A stretch of 64,000 nt of DNA. It comes from an uncultured Coriobacteriaceae bacterium. Its GTDB lineage: Bacteria; Actinomycetota; Coriobacteriia; Coriobacteriales; Atopobiaceae. The position numbers and the translations under genes are program-made. Location of the stretch: contig CACYTH010000003.1 of the NCBI GenBank assembly GCA_902777325.1, positions 62,001 through 126,000 of the forward strand, written 5' to 3'. Shown piece by piece: positions 27,883-37,122 of this stretch (positions are counted from its first letter, which is position 1; the number at the start of each line of letters is the position of its first letter). The notes under the pieces were generated by a model. The model was given only the letters and a program-made list of their open reading frames with translations. It had not been told where the DNA came from and searched no databases.

Positions 27883-30102
27883 ATGAAGGCCGTGAGTGAC
27901 AACGCCAAGTGGATATCGGGACCGATATACGATTACGGCAAGGATGATGCAGGGTACTATCGCGATCATCGCAACCATGTGCTTTCCCGCACGTTCTCGC
28001 TCGGCGCCTCCACGCGGGTAGAGTTGAGCATCGCAGCCCTGGGTTACGCGCGGGTGCTCGTCAACGGGCAGCCCTTGGGCAACGTCGAGCTTCTGGGAGA
28101 CTGGACCAACTACACGAGGCTCGTTTATGTGCGCGCCTTCGATGTGAGCGACTTGGTGCACGAGGGCGAGAATCAGATCGAGGTCGAGCTGGGCAACGGC
28201 TGGTTCAACCCCTCCCCGCTTACCATGTTCGGCAAGTACAACCTCCGGGCACGCCTTGCAGAGGTGGGTACGCCACAGGCGCTGCTCTGCCTTGAGGCGG
28301 ACGGTCAGACCGTGCTCGTATCCGATGAGTCCTGGACCTGCCGCGAGGGACAGCTGCTCTTCAACAACGTGTATCTGGGCGAGACCTGTGACCTGCGCAC
28401 TTCGCACGGTGAGAGGATCGATACCGTTGTCACCAAGAACTTCCGCACGCTGGAGCCCGCAGTCGTCGAACCCTGCCGCCGCTTTGCACCGGTGGTGGGC
28501 ACTGACGTGCGCGAGCTCCCCGACGGCAGCCTGCTCGTGGACTTTCACGAGTTGGACACCGGTATGATCAATCTTGCCCTAGAAGCGCATGAGGGCGACG
28601 AGGTGATCGTCCGCTATGCCGAAGAGCTCGACGAGGACGGTCTGCCCTCCTACGAGTCGAGCCATGCAGGTCTGGTGGGTTGTCTCGTGCCCGAGGGCTT
28701 TCGTATCCCCGGTGGTCCCGGTGCACCTGAGTGCGCTATTCAGACCGATCGCATCATTTGCACGGACGGCGAGAACCACTTTACCAACCGCTTTACCGTG
28801 CATTCGTGTCGCTATGCGGTAATTGAGGGGCTATCACGCAACCAACTGCAGGAGATTGCACTGGTGCCAGTCCATACCGACCTTGTGGCAGTTGGCTCCA
28901 TCGCCACGGACAACGAGTTCTATGACAGCATGGTGGATGCGGCGGTGCGCACCAAGCTCAACAACGTACACGGCCTCTGGGAGGACTGCGCCCGCGAGCG
29001 GCTGGGCTATGGTGGAGACATGGTGGCGCTCGCCGCCTCTAACCTTGCGGCATTCGACTGCGAGGGGCTCATACGCAAGACGGTGCGCGACTTCCGCAAC
29101 GACCAGACGGAGGCCGGTGGCGTACCCGAGACGGCTCCGTTCATGGGCATAGGGTCCAACGGCACCGCCTATGGCGAGGGACCGCTTCTGTGGCAGCTTG
29201 CCTATCCACACCTGGTGTTGCGTGCCTATCAGTTCTATGGGTGCCGTGATCTAGTGGAGGGCGAGTGGCCGTACGTGCAAAAGCTCGTCGACTACCTGCT
29301 GGGATGGGACCCCGAGGAGCTGGCGGCGCATTGTCTGGGAGACCACGGGTCAGTTGCGACGAGCGAGAGCTTCAAGACGGGCACGCCCGACAAAGAGATG
29401 GTCGGCTGGTGCACCATCGCACGCTTTGCACGGGCGGCAGTGCGGTTCTGCCAGATTCTGGGGCAAGACGGCTCGAGCTATGAGGCCCGCCTTGCGGAGC
29501 TGAAGGCACAGATTGCCGAGCGCTTTGGCAACGCCGACGGAAGCTGGGGCGATGGCACCCAGACGGGGCTGGCCTTTGCCGCCGACCTCGGCCTTGCCGA
29601 CGAGCATGAGCTGGCCGAGCGTCTGGTGACCAAGATCGCCGAAGAGGACGGCGTGCTGACAACCGGCATCTTTGGCACAACCATCGCCTTTGACCTTCTG
29701 CATCGCACAGGCCATTCTGACGTTGTGGAATCCTGGCTCACCCGCGAGGATGCCCCAAGCTACAAGGCCATGCTCGCCAGCGGCAACAAGGCGCTCGCCG
29801 AGCAGTTCAACGCGTTCCTCTCGTCGTACAACCATGCGATGTTCAGCAGCTACCTGCAGTGGTTCTACCAGGGTCTGGGTGGCATCCGGGTTGCTGACGA
29901 CGCCGTGGGTGCCAACAAGGTCGTGCTGCGCCCACACTTCAGCAAGAACACCGATCGCGTGTCCTGTGCCCTCGAGACGCGCCAGGGTGTCGTTCGCACT
30001 GCCTGGCAGCGTTTGGAGGACGGAGAGATCGCGTTCTCCTATAGCGCTCCCAAGGGCATGGAAGTGCAGGTAGAGGTACCTGCGGGCGTGCATATTCGCT
30101 AG
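27883..30102 (+). CDS. Family 78 alpha-L-rhamnosidase
   Basis: Intracellular rhamnosidase of about 739 residues without a signal peptide. N-terminal beta-sandwich modules (GYARVLVNGQPLG, YTRLVYVRAFDVSDLV, VELGNGWFN) precede the (alpha/alpha)6 catalytic domain, which has GLWEDCARERLGYGGDMVALA, a variant of the GH78 DCPxRERLGWTGDA acid motif. It removes terminal L-rhamnose from glycosides. The start at 27883 gives proper spacing from GGGAGG at 27873-27878; ATG at 27880 is too close. Divergent from two AraC genes and upstream of an EIIBC, pointing to PTS import of a rhamnoside. Confidence 0.9.
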   Translation: MKAVSDNAKWISGPIYDYGKDDAGYYRDHRNHVLSRTFSLGASTRVELSIAALGYARVLVNGQPLGNVELLGDWTNYTRLVYVRAFDVSDLVHEGENQIEVELGNGWFNPSPLTMFGKYNLRARLAEVGTPQALLCLEADGQTVLVSDESWTCREGQLLFNNVYLGETCDLRTSHGERIDTVVTKNFRTLEPAVVEPCRRFAPVVGTDVRELPDGSLLVDFHELDTGMINLALEAHEGDEVIVRYAEELDEDGLPSYESSHAGLVGCLVPEGFRIPGGPGAPECAIQTDRIICTDGENHFTNRFTVHSCRYAVIEGLSRNQLQEIALVPVHTDLVAVGSIATDNEFYDSMVDAAVRTKLNNVHGLWEDCARERLGYGGDMVALAASNLAAFDCEGLIRKTVRDFRNDQTEAGGVPETAPFMGIGSNGTAYGEGPLLWQLAYPHLVLRAYQFYGCRDLVEGEWPYVQKLVDYLLGWDPEELAAHCLGDHGSVATSESFKTGTPDKEMVGWCTIARFARAAVRFCQILGQDGSSYEARLAELKAQIAERFGNADGSWGDGTQTGLAFAADLGLADEHELAERLVTKIAEEDGVLTTGIFGTTIAFDLLHRTGHSDVVESWLTREDAPSYKAMLASGNKALAEQFNAFLSSYNHAMFSSYLQWFYQGLGGIRVADDAVGANKVVLRPHFSKNTDRVSCALETRQGVVRTAWQRLEDGEIAFSYSAPKGMEVQVEVPAGVHIR

Positions 30103-30122
30103 ATTGGCCGGAACGGGGCATG

Positions 30123-30170
30123 GCGGGGAGCCGGGGTGGTGACGGATGCGTCGCGGCCTCGGCTCCCCGC
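30123..30170 (+). terminator. Hairpin terminator after GH78
   Basis: GCGGGGAGCCG (30123-30133) pairs with CGGCTCCCCGC (30160-30170) around a long GC-rich loop. Confidence 0.7.
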
Positions 30171-30173
30171 TTA

Positions 30174-30192
30174 TCAACTTTCGAAAAGTTGA
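30174..30192. promoter_or_regulatory. Palindrome TCAACTTTCGAAAAGTTGA
   Basis: Perfect 8-bp arms around CGA, about 55 bases ahead of the AraC-type box of the EIIBC promoter. Operator for an unknown regulator is the simplest reading. Confidence 0.5.
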
Positions 30193-30243
30193 CCTGACAG
30201 CCACACTACTGCAACAAGTCATAGCCTGATACGCACATATTGA

Positions 30244-30275
30244 TATTGTCGCAGGTATACATTGGAAAATATAGT
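30244..30275 (+). promoter_or_regulatory. EIIBC promoter with AraC-type box
   Basis: ATATTGTCGCAGGTATAC then TATAGT at 30270-30275. Same box as at the GH78 promoter (27812-27852). Confidence 0.6.
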
Positions 30276-30340
30276 TATTACAGCAAGAAGGAAACAGGAG
30301 GCATAAGATAAGCCTCGAACGGAAAGGGAAGGAAAGGAAC

Positions 30341-31750
30341 ATGGCAGACAACAAGCAGATCGCAACTGACGTGCTCGATGCGGTCGGTGGCAAGGAAAAC
30401 GTCAGCAAGGTGATCCATTGCGCAACGCGCCTGCGCTTCAACCTCGTGGACGACAATGTGCCCGTGGACGAGGACGTCAAGGCCATCAAGGGTGTCCTGG
30501 GCGTCATGAAGCAGGGCGGCATGTACCAGGTCATCATCGGGCCGTCCGTGCCCGAGGTGTACGACGAGCTGACCAAGCTCGGTGTCGGTGGCGGCGGTTC
30601 CATCGACGAGAACCTCGACGACGCGCCCGCCAAGTTCGAGTGGACTCCCAAGAACGTGCTCGATGCCGTGCTCAACTACCTCTCCGGCTCGGTTGTTCCT
30701 CTGGTCCCGGTCCTGATGACCGCCGGTCTCTTCAAGACCCTCGGCGCCGTCTTCGGCCCCACGTTCCTCAACCTGGTGCCCGCTGACAGCCCGCTCGTGT
30801 TCCTCTGCGACATGATGTACAACGCCGGCTTCTACTTCATGCCCATCCTTGCCGGCTTCACGGCTTCTCAGAAGCTTGGTGCCAACCCGTACCTCGGTGC
30901 GATGCTCGGCGCAGCCCTGCTTGAGCCGAGCTTTGCGGCCTTCGTGGGTGGCGAGACCGGCCTCTCGTTCTTCGGCGCCCAGGTCCCGATGCCGCTCTTT
31001 GGCTATGGCCAGACGCTCATCCCCATCCTGCTGTGCATCCCCGTGTTCGCCTTCCTTGAGAAGAGGATCAACGGTGTCATGCCCAACGCCGTGCGTACCG
31101 TCTTTGGTCCCTTCCTCACCGTCCTCCTCATGATCCCGCTGGAGCTCTACATCCTGGCTCCTCTGGGCAGCATGCTCGGCAACGGTGTGGCAAGCCTCTT
31201 CGAAATCATCGGCAACTCCCCGCTCGGCTTCCTCGCCATCGCAATCTTTGCTGCTACCTATCCCATGCTCGTCCTCACCGGCATGCACATCGGCATCATG
31301 GGCATCGCCATCGCCAACTTCGGCAACGTCGGCTACGACGCTATGTTCCTCATGGCTTCCACGGTTCAGGCCTTCACGGCCTCCGGTGTTGGTCTCGCTG
31401 TCGCCCTCAAGATGAAGGACCCCGAGAACAAGAGCCTGTGCTGGGGCTACTTCCTGACCCAGTTCCTCGGTGGCGTGGGTGAGCCCCTGCTCTACGGCGT
31501 GTTCCTGCGCTACAAGCGTCCCTGGATCGGCACCCTCTGCGGTGGCGCTGCTGCCGGCCTCTACGCCGCCTTCACCCACCTGACCCTCTACACCATGGCT
31601 TCCGGCATCTTCTCGCCTCTCGCCTTTGCCGGCGGTGACCAGGCCAACTTCATCAACGGCTGCATCGCCATGGCCATCGGCTTCGTCGTCGCCTTCGTGA
31701 CCACCTGGCTCTTCGGCCTCACCAAGGAGCAGGCTGAGGGCAAGGAGTAA
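30341..31750 (+). CDS. PTS EIIBC permease, glucose/sucrose/beta-glucoside family
   Basis: Permease of 469 residues. EIIB with phospho-Cys in KVIHCATRLRFNL, then EIIC with about ten membrane segments and GGVGEPLLYGVFLRYKR near the C terminus. No EIIA domain. RBS GGAAAGGAAC. It follows GH78, shares an upstream box with it, and is therefore a good candidate importer of the rhamnose-containing glycoside that GH78 cuts (for example a rutinoside-type sugar). The substrate assignment is inference from context. Confidence 0.92.
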   Translation: MADNKQIATDVLDAVGGKENVSKVIHCATRLRFNLVDDNVPVDEDVKAIKGVLGVMKQGGMYQVIIGPSVPEVYDELTKLGVGGGGSIDENLDDAPAKFEWTPKNVLDAVLNYLSGSVVPLVPVLMTAGLFKTLGAVFGPTFLNLVPADSPLVFLCDMMYNAGFYFMPILAGFTASQKLGANPYLGAMLGAALLEPSFAAFVGGETGLSFFGAQVPMPLFGYGQTLIPILLCIPVFAFLEKRINGVMPNAVRTVFGPFLTVLLMIPLELYILAPLGSMLGNGVASLFEIIGNSPLGFLAIAIFAATYPMLVLTGMHIGIMGIAIANFGNVGYDAMFLMASTVQAFTASGVGLAVALKMKDPENKSLCWGYFLTQFLGGVGEPLLYGVFLRYKRPWIGTLCGGAAAGLYAAFTHLTLYTMASGIFSPLAFAGGDQANFINGCIAMAIGFVVAFVTTWLFGLTKEQAEGKE

Positions 31751-31785
31751 GGACTCCTGGCAAGGTAAGACAGCCTTCCTTTCCC

Positions 31786-31814
31786 AGCGCCGCTCTCCCT
31801 AGGAGAGCGGCGCT
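31786..31814 (+). terminator. Rho-independent terminator
   Basis: Perfect 13-bp stem AGCGCCGCTCTCC (31786-31798) and complement (31802-31814) with a CTA loop, after EIIBC. Confidence 0.85.
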
Positions 31815-31829
31815 CTTATCAAAAAGACT

Positions 31830-31901
31830 CGACCATTGGGGACGGTTCCTTTTGGTCGGGTGCTCCGACCGTTGGGGACGATTCCTTTTGGTCGGGTGCT
31901 C
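31830..31901. repeat. Tandem 36-bp GGGGACGGTTCC-type repeat
   Basis: Two head-to-tail 36-base units (31830-31865 and 31866-31901) differing at only two positions. Each starts CGACCRTTGGGGACG and contains TTCCTTTTGGTCG, so short inverted ends CGACC/GGTCG flank the core. A third copy lies at 9368-9395. Confidence 0.8.
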
Positions 31902-31955
31902 TGAGAACAAAGACAAAGGCGCAATCACACTTACTAGATGACGAGGAGGATTCAC

Positions 31956-32873
31956 ATGCGTTACGAAGAGGTCTGCCTGAGCGAAGACGGAAGAACTCGG
32001 CTCGACTGCTACCTTCTGGATCCTGAGGTCACGACGGGTGGCTACAAGACCCGTCCTGCGGTGCTGGTAACGCCGGGGGGAGCGTACCTCAGCCTGGCGC
32101 ACCGCGAGGACGAGCCGGTTGCGGCACGGTTCCTGGGCTTGGGCTATGACGTCTTTGTCCTGCGGTACCACGTGTATGTGACAGCGCCACCTACAGAGCC
32201 GAATGGCCTGCTGCAGGTTGACGACTCGTCGCACTATCCCGTGCAGATCGTGGATGCCATGCGTGCCATGGCGTATGTGCGCGAGCATGCCAGCGAGTGG
32301 GACGTCGATGCGAGCCGCGTATACGCGCTTGGGTTCTCTGCGGGGGCGCATGTGGCGGGATCGCTCGCGGAGCACTTCGACGATGCGGAGCTGCTTGCGT
32401 TGGCTGACACGATGGCCGAGGCCGCGCGTCCTTCTGGCCTCGTGCTCTGCTACCCCATGGTTTCGGCTGAGAAGCTCTGCCGAGTGGAGCCTGGTGCCAC
32501 GCCCGAGCAGGCACAGGGGGCGAGGTTGATAACCAAGGCAGTCTTTGGCAAGAACGATCCCTCCGGCGAGGACTATGCGCGCGTTGACCTGCGTCGTCAC
32601 GTGCGACCCGACATGCCGCGCACCTTCATATGGCAGACCAGCGAGGATGAGGTCGTGGCGTCGTATGAGACGACCGAGTTGGTGGCGCTGCTCCAGCGCG
32701 CGGGCGTGCCTGTGGAGTATCACCTCTATGAACGGGGGATTCATGGCCTGGCGTTGGCGGACCGCAGCACGGCCAGCCGCGAGGATCTCGTGAACGATGA
32801 GGCCGCTACATGGGTTGGCCTGTGTGCGAGCTGGCTCGCCCTTGACGATGGGGGAGAGCTGAGCCACCGCTAG
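31956..32873 (+). CDS. Alpha/beta hydrolase, acetyl-esterase (BD-FAE/Axe-like)
   Basis: Cytosolic esterase of 305 residues. The oxyanion motif is VLVTPGGAYLSLAHRE (HGGG-equivalent), the nucleophile elbow is YALGFSAGAHVAGSLAE, and the late GIHGLALAD supplies His. This layout is that of acetylxylan/acetyl-oligosaccharide esterases. The start at 31956 is set by GAGGAGGA. It lies before a GH43 and a sialate-type O-acetylesterase, suggesting a shared job in deacetylating hemicellulose-type oligosaccharides. A short GAGACAAA/TTTGTCTC hairpin follows the gene. Confidence 0.85.
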   Translation: MRYEEVCLSEDGRTRLDCYLLDPEVTTGGYKTRPAVLVTPGGAYLSLAHREDEPVAARFLGLGYDVFVLRYHVYVTAPPTEPNGLLQVDDSSHYPVQIVDAMRAMAYVREHASEWDVDASRVYALGFSAGAHVAGSLAEHFDDAELLALADTMAEAARPSGLVLCYPMVSAEKLCRVEPGATPEQAQGARLITKAVFGKNDPSGEDYARVDLRRHVRPDMPRTFIWQTSEDEVVASYETTELVALLQRAGVPVEYHLYERGIHGLALADRSTASREDLVNDEAATWVGLCASWLALDDGGELSHR

Positions 32874-32875
32874 GT

Positions 32876-32902
32876 GAGACAAAGGGACAGGTCATTTGTC
32901 TC
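32876..32902 (+). terminator. Short hairpin with GGGACA core
   Basis: GAGACAAA (32876-32883) pairs with TTTGTCTC (32895-32902) around GGGACAGGTCA. May be a terminator or a decayed dispersed repeat. Confidence 0.5.
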
Positions 32903-32981
32903 CCTCCCCACCTGATACTGAGAGTCGCTAACAGCCTTTAGAATTGTGGCAAACTCGTTCCGCGCCTCCCAAGGAGAACCA

Positions 32982-34445
32982 ATGAAACGCCCTGCCTACA
33001 ACCCCTACCTGCCCAGCTGGGAGTACGTTCCTGATGGAGAGCCACATGTCTTCGATGGTCGCGTGTACGTGTACGGCTCGCATGATGCAGCTGCTGGCGG
33101 GAGCTATTGCCCGGGCGACTACGTATGCTGGTCGACACCTGAGACCGACCTTGCAGACTGGTGCTTCGAAGGGGTGATCTTCCGCAAGACTGATGACCCC
33201 TCGAACCCTGCCGGTGATGCGCCGCTCTTCGCACCGGATGTCGCGCAGGGCCCCGACGGGCGGTTCTACCTGTACTACGCAATCGCGTCCATGCTCGTGG
33301 GCAGGCCGTGTCACATCGGCGTAGCCGTGTGCGACGAGCCTGCGGGGCACTATCACTTCCTTGGCGACGTGACACTTCCTGGCGGAACGCCGCTCGACTC
33401 GGATAGTGGATACGGCATGGTGTTTGATCCTGCCGCCTACGTCGAAGGCGATGCGGTTTGGTTGTACTGGGGCTTCGGCATGCCCAAGGCAAGCCCTCGC
33501 ATGTCTGCCGCGGTGACTGAGGGTAGCTGGGTGGTGCGCCTTTCGTCCGACATGGTCACGATGGCGGAGGCGCCCCATCGCTTGGCTCCGGCCAAACTGC
33601 AGGCGGATGGCACGAGCTTCGAGGAGCATCCCTTCTTTGAGGCGTCGAGCTTCCGGCGCATCAAGAGCCGTTACTACTTCATCTACTCGAGCCTGCAAGG
33701 CTATGAGTTGTGCTGGGCGCATGCGGAAACGCCCGAGGGGCCGCTCACATACGGTGGCGTGCTGCACTCCAACGGCGATGTGGGGATGCCTGGCAAGCCC
33801 ACTGAGGCGGAAGCCACGTACTATATGGGCAACAACCACGGGTCGCTCGTGGAGCTGTCGGACGGACGGGTCTTCGTGTTTGGCCACCGTCACACCCATG
33901 GCCACCAAAACTCGCGGCAGGGCGTGGCGGAGCCCGTTGTCATTCATGAGGACGGCTCTATCGAGCAAGCCGAGATGACCAGCTGCGGCCTCAACGGCGG
34001 ACCACTTGCCGCCGTGCACGAGACGCCCGCCTATACCTGCTGTCACCTGCGCAGTGTCGAAGGCGTGCTGCACTATAGCGGCTCGGTGAAGATCGATGAG
34101 GCCCATCCCTTCGTGAGCCAGGATGCCGATGCGGGGGCGGCCACCTCGGCCTATGCCTACATCCACAACCTTCGCGATGGGGCAGAGGCGGGCTGGAAGT
34201 ACCTGGAATTTGATGGTTCGGAGCGCACTGTGCGGCTCGAAGTGCGTGGCACGTTTACGGGCTCGGTCAGCGTGCGAATCGATGCGCCCGATGGTCCCGA
34301 GGTTGCTCGAGTGCTCGTGAGTCCATCGGAAGGCTGGAGGTGGGCCGAAGCTCGCATCTCCTCACCTGTCGCGGGCGTACACGCCGTCTATCTCGTTGCC
34401 TGTGGATCGGCGTCCCTTGATCTGCGCGCTCTAAGCTTCGCCTGA
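32982..34445 (+). CDS. Family 43 glycoside hydrolase with C-terminal sheet domain
   Basis: Intracellular GH43-type enzyme of 487 residues without a signal peptide. Five-blade propeller features include YNPYLPSWEYVPDGEPHVFDGRVYVYGSHD, FAPDVAQGPDGRFYLYYAI (catalytic-base region), GMVFDPAAYVEGDAVWLYWG and FFEASSFRRIKSRYYFIYS (general acid Glu). A C-terminal beta-sandwich (about residues 370-487, GVHAVYLVACG) looks like a CBM6-type module. The start at 32982 follows AAGGAG. Likely substrates are xylo- or arabino-oligosaccharides. Convergent with the O-acetylesterase gene. Confidence 0.87.
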   Translation: MKRPAYNPYLPSWEYVPDGEPHVFDGRVYVYGSHDAAAGGSYCPGDYVCWSTPETDLADWCFEGVIFRKTDDPSNPAGDAPLFAPDVAQGPDGRFYLYYAIASMLVGRPCHIGVAVCDEPAGHYHFLGDVTLPGGTPLDSDSGYGMVFDPAAYVEGDAVWLYWGFGMPKASPRMSAAVTEGSWVVRLSSDMVTMAEAPHRLAPAKLQADGTSFEEHPFFEASSFRRIKSRYYFIYSSLQGYELCWAHAETPEGPLTYGGVLHSNGDVGMPGKPTEAEATYYMGNNHGSLVELSDGRVFVFGHRHTHGHQNSRQGVAEPVVIHEDGSIEQAEMTSCGLNGGPLAAVHETPAYTCCHLRSVEGVLHYSGSVKIDEAHPFVSQDADAGAATSAYAYIHNLRDGAEAGWKYLEFDGSERTVRLEVRGTFTGSVSVRIDAPDGPEVARVLVSPSEGWRWAEARISSPVAGVHAVYLVACGSASLDLRALSFA

Positions 34446-34478
34446 CGGAATTCTTGAACTGCCCGTGTGAACCAATGT

Positions 34479-34528
34479 GCAGGGCATTCGACCCATTCGC
34501 GCTCTGGCGTTCGAGTCGAATGCCCTGC
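34479..34528. terminator. Bidirectional terminator
   Basis: 13-bp stem GCAGGGCATTCGA (34479-34491) with complement (34516-34528), between convergent GH43 and O-acetylesterase genes. Confidence 0.75.
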
Positions 34529-34545
34529 TTATGTCGTGGGCCGGC

Positions 34546-36141
34546 TCAGCAGCTCATCGCAAACGGCAGTGCGGGAATCTCAGCGCCGTTGTAGAGGTTG
34601 GTGCGGAACCAGTTGGCCCAGGCGAAGCGCACCTCGAGCAGGCCAGACGGGTTCCCATCGAGCATGACGATAAGATCGTCGCCCCGCGCCGCGGCCCTGA
34701 AGGGCACGGGTTCGCCGTCGCAGAGCACCTCGAGCGCATTGCACTCGGCACCCTCCAACAGCATGCCACTGGCAGCATTGTCAAAGTGCAGGATGACGAA
34801 CGAACCCTTGCGCTCAGCGCTTGTGCAGCGCGGCGCATCCGCGGGCACGGGCATCCCCAACAGGTGGTTCATTGCCAAAAGGGCCAGGCGCTCGCCGATG
34901 GGCTTCTTCTCCTTGGGATGGACATCGTGCTTGTCGCCCATGTCGCTGGCCGAGCAGAGCCACACGTGCTCGTCCTCGTCAGCCACCTTCTGCTGACAGG
35001 CGCGGATGGTCACGTAGTCATTCGGGCTGAGTCCCATCCAGTCGCCGAAGCCCGGAATCTGGACCACCAGGAAGGGCAGGTCGGGACGCTGCCAGGCGTC
35101 GCGCCAGTCGGCGATGACGGTGCGTAGCGCCTCCTCGTGGCGCCACTGGGCACCGTTGATCTCATCGTCGCTTTCGCCCTGGTACCAGAGCACGCCACGC
35201 GCGGCAAAGCCGGCGATGGGGAGCACCATGTAGGTGAAGAGAGCGCCCGGAGCCTCCTTGGTGGGGGTCATCATACCCGGATGGACCTGCGGCTTTACTT
35301 CGGCGCCAGCCTGCGCGCCACTGATTTCGAGCCCGCCCACGTCCGCAGGGCCGGACGCCTTCTCCGCCTCAGCTGCCATGAACGCTGCGATCTCGTCCGC
35401 CGTGGGCGTGCGCGGCAGGAAGAACTCGTTCCATGCGGGCCAGGTGGCGTAGCCCTTGTCGTTCTTGGCGGCATTGACGCGCCCATTTGCCAGCAGCTCC
35501 TCGTAGGGGAGGCCTTGGAGCTTGGCGTCGAAGGCGGCCGCCAGTTCGGGCTGCACGGTGCGCGCGTGTTCGGGCGTCATCCATGCCGCGGAGGTGGTGC
35601 CACCGTAGTTGCACCCCACGATGCCCACGGGCACGTCGAGAACCATCTCGAGGCCGCGCGCCATGTAGTAGCCCACGGCTGAGAAGTAGTCCAGGTCCTC
35701 GGGGGTAGCCTTGCGCCAAATGCCCACCTTGGAGTAATCGAAATCGTTCGTCTGACCAGGATAGGAGCACTTGGGCTGGTCATAGAAGCGGATGCGCGGG
35801 TTGTCGCAGGTGGGTCGATACTCCTCCACCTCCTTGTCGTAGCGCATCCAGAACTCCATGTTGGACTGGCCGCCTGCGATGAAGACCTCGCCCACGGCTA
35901 CGTCGGTGAGGGTGATGCGCTTGTCGCCTGCAGCCACTTCCAGGGTCTCGTTGTCGGAGGCATGCAGCGGTGCGAGCGTGCAGCGCCACTGGCCAAAATC
36001 ATCTGCTCTTGTGGAGGCTGACTGGCCTTGAACTTGTACGTCAACGCGAGTGCTGGGCAGCGCCGTGCCCCAGACGCATACCGTCAGATCGCGCTGCAGA
36101 ACCATGCCGTTGGCAAAGATGGGGGCAAGTGAAAGGGTCAT
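34546..36141 (-). CDS. Sialate O-acetylesterase-like SGNH hydrolase
   Basis: Carbohydrate esterase of 531 residues. The nucleophile block is VFIAGGQSNMEFWMRYDKE, followed by VGIVGCNYGGTTSAAWM and VLWYQGESDDEIN, which are the SGNH oxyanion blocks seen in sialate 9-O-acetylesterases and acetylxylan esterases. No signal peptide, so it acts in the cytosol. The start at 36141 has AGGA upstream and begins at the conserved SLAPIFANGMVLQRD. Sialic acid genes are absent here, so deacetylation of plant oligosaccharides, together with the 31956 esterase and GH43, is the likelier role. Confidence 0.87.
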   Translation of the reverse strand: MTLSLAPIFANGMVLQRDLTVCVWGTALPSTRVDVQVQGQSASTRADDFGQWRCTLAPLHASDNETLEVAAGDKRITLTDVAVGEVFIAGGQSNMEFWMRYDKEVEEYRPTCDNPRIRFYDQPKCSYPGQTNDFDYSKVGIWRKATPEDLDYFSAVGYYMARGLEMVLDVPVGIVGCNYGGTTSAAWMTPEHARTVQPELAAAFDAKLQGLPYEELLANGRVNAAKNDKGYATWPAWNEFFLPRTPTADEIAAFMAAEAEKASGPADVGGLEISGAQAGAEVKPQVHPGMMTPTKEAPGALFTYMVLPIAGFAARGVLWYQGESDDEINGAQWRHEEALRTVIADWRDAWQRPDLPFLVVQIPGFGDWMGLSPNDYVTIRACQQKVADEDEHVWLCSASDMGDKHDVHPKEKKPIGERLALLAMNHLLGMPVPADAPRCTSAERKGSFVILHFDNAASGMLLEGAECNALEVLCDGEPVPFRAAARGDDLIVMLDGNPSGLLEVRFAWANWFRTNLYNGAEIPALPFAMSC

Positions 36142-36234
36142 AGTGTTCCTATCCGTTGCTGATGGGCTCTCTAAGCATAATGCGTCCGCATGGGTGGGGT
36201 GATGCACCTTGTAACTGCTATGCAGGGCTGCGAC

Positions 36235-37101
36235 TTACACCCAGGCATCCGTGCTCGCATAGCGGTCACGTGCAGCGATGCCTCCCTCCCAGTTGTGGGC
36301 AAATACCTCGCCATAAATGCAATTGAGAACATATCGGATTGTAGTCTGGCTGTAGTAGTTGGCGATACGACCTTTGCGCGTCTCACTCTGGGGAAGCACG
36401 ATGACGCAGTCCGCCTTGCCTGCATGCTCCTCGATCGTTTCGTCCGAGGTGATGAAAATCGTCTTACAGCCGCTCTTGCGCACGATGTCCAACTCTCGCT
36501 CGAGTGAGTAAGCCGATGCATCGATGAGCCCTCCCGAGTATGACACGAAGAGCGCAACGTCATTCGGGCTAAGTGTGTATGCCATGCTGGTGGCCTCACC
36601 ATACTGATCGCCCAGCGAGCAGACAACGCCGAGCTTGAGCATGAGGTTCGAGAAGCCTATGGCCGAGATGCGCGTGTCGCCGTTGGCGTAGATGACCACC
36701 CGTCGTGCCAGGCGCACGAAGCGAGCTGCGGTGCGAATGTCTTGCGCGCGTACCGTGTCATGCGCTGCGTCGACCGCCTGCTTGGTGAGCATCGCTACTG
36801 AGTCGAGTACCTCCTGCGTGGAGGCACCATCCAAGAACGGCTCGTCAGGATTGATGTCGATGCGCTGCGCGGAGCGACGCTCGAGTTCGCGCGCGAGCGT
36901 CACGTTGAAGCTGCGATATCCATCAATCCCCAGCTTGCTGCAAAAGCGCACGATGGCCGAGTTTGACGTGTGCGCCGCCTTTGCCAGCTGGCTTGCGCTC
37001 ATCGCCACCACCTCGTTAGGATGCGCGAGTACAAAGTCGGCGAGCATCTCCTCTGTGGTGGTGAACCTATGCTTCCTCTGCAGTGCCTCGATGAGCGTCA
37101 T
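36235..37101 (-). CDS. RpiR/MurR-family transcriptional regulator
   Basis: 288 residues: helix-turn-helix ASQLAKAAHTSNSAIVRFCSKLGIDGYRSFNVTLARELE and a phosphosugar-binding SIS domain (RRVVIYANGDTRISAIGFSNLML, VALFVSYSGGLIDAS, IFITSDETIEEHAG). Close paralogue of the 8420-9274 regulator. Divergent from the cellobiose-type EIIC at 37310; a 25-bp near-palindrome at 37123-37147 between them is the probable binding site and would also give autoregulation. Adjacent O-acetylesterase points the same way but is 93 bp downstream and may be separate. Confidence 0.9.
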   Translation of the reverse strand: MTLIEALQRKHRFTTTEEMLADFVLAHPNEVVAMSASQLAKAAHTSNSAIVRFCSKLGIDGYRSFNVTLARELERRSAQRIDINPDEPFLDGASTQEVLDSVAMLTKQAVDAAHDTVRAQDIRTAARFVRLARRVVIYANGDTRISAIGFSNLMLKLGVVCSLGDQYGEATSMAYTLSPNDVALFVSYSGGLIDASAYSLERELDIVRKSGCKTIFITSDETIEEHAGKADCVIVLPQSETRKGRIANYYSQTTIRYVLNCIYGEVFAHNWEGGIAARDRYASTDAWV

Positions 37102-37122
37102 GAGATTCCTCTCCAGGTCATC

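Noticed and set aside
30278..31579. 433-codon minus-strand frame over the EIIBC gene at 30341
   Set aside because: Glu/Gly/His-rich antisense translation with no domain; the plus strand carries the phospho-Cys and membrane segments.
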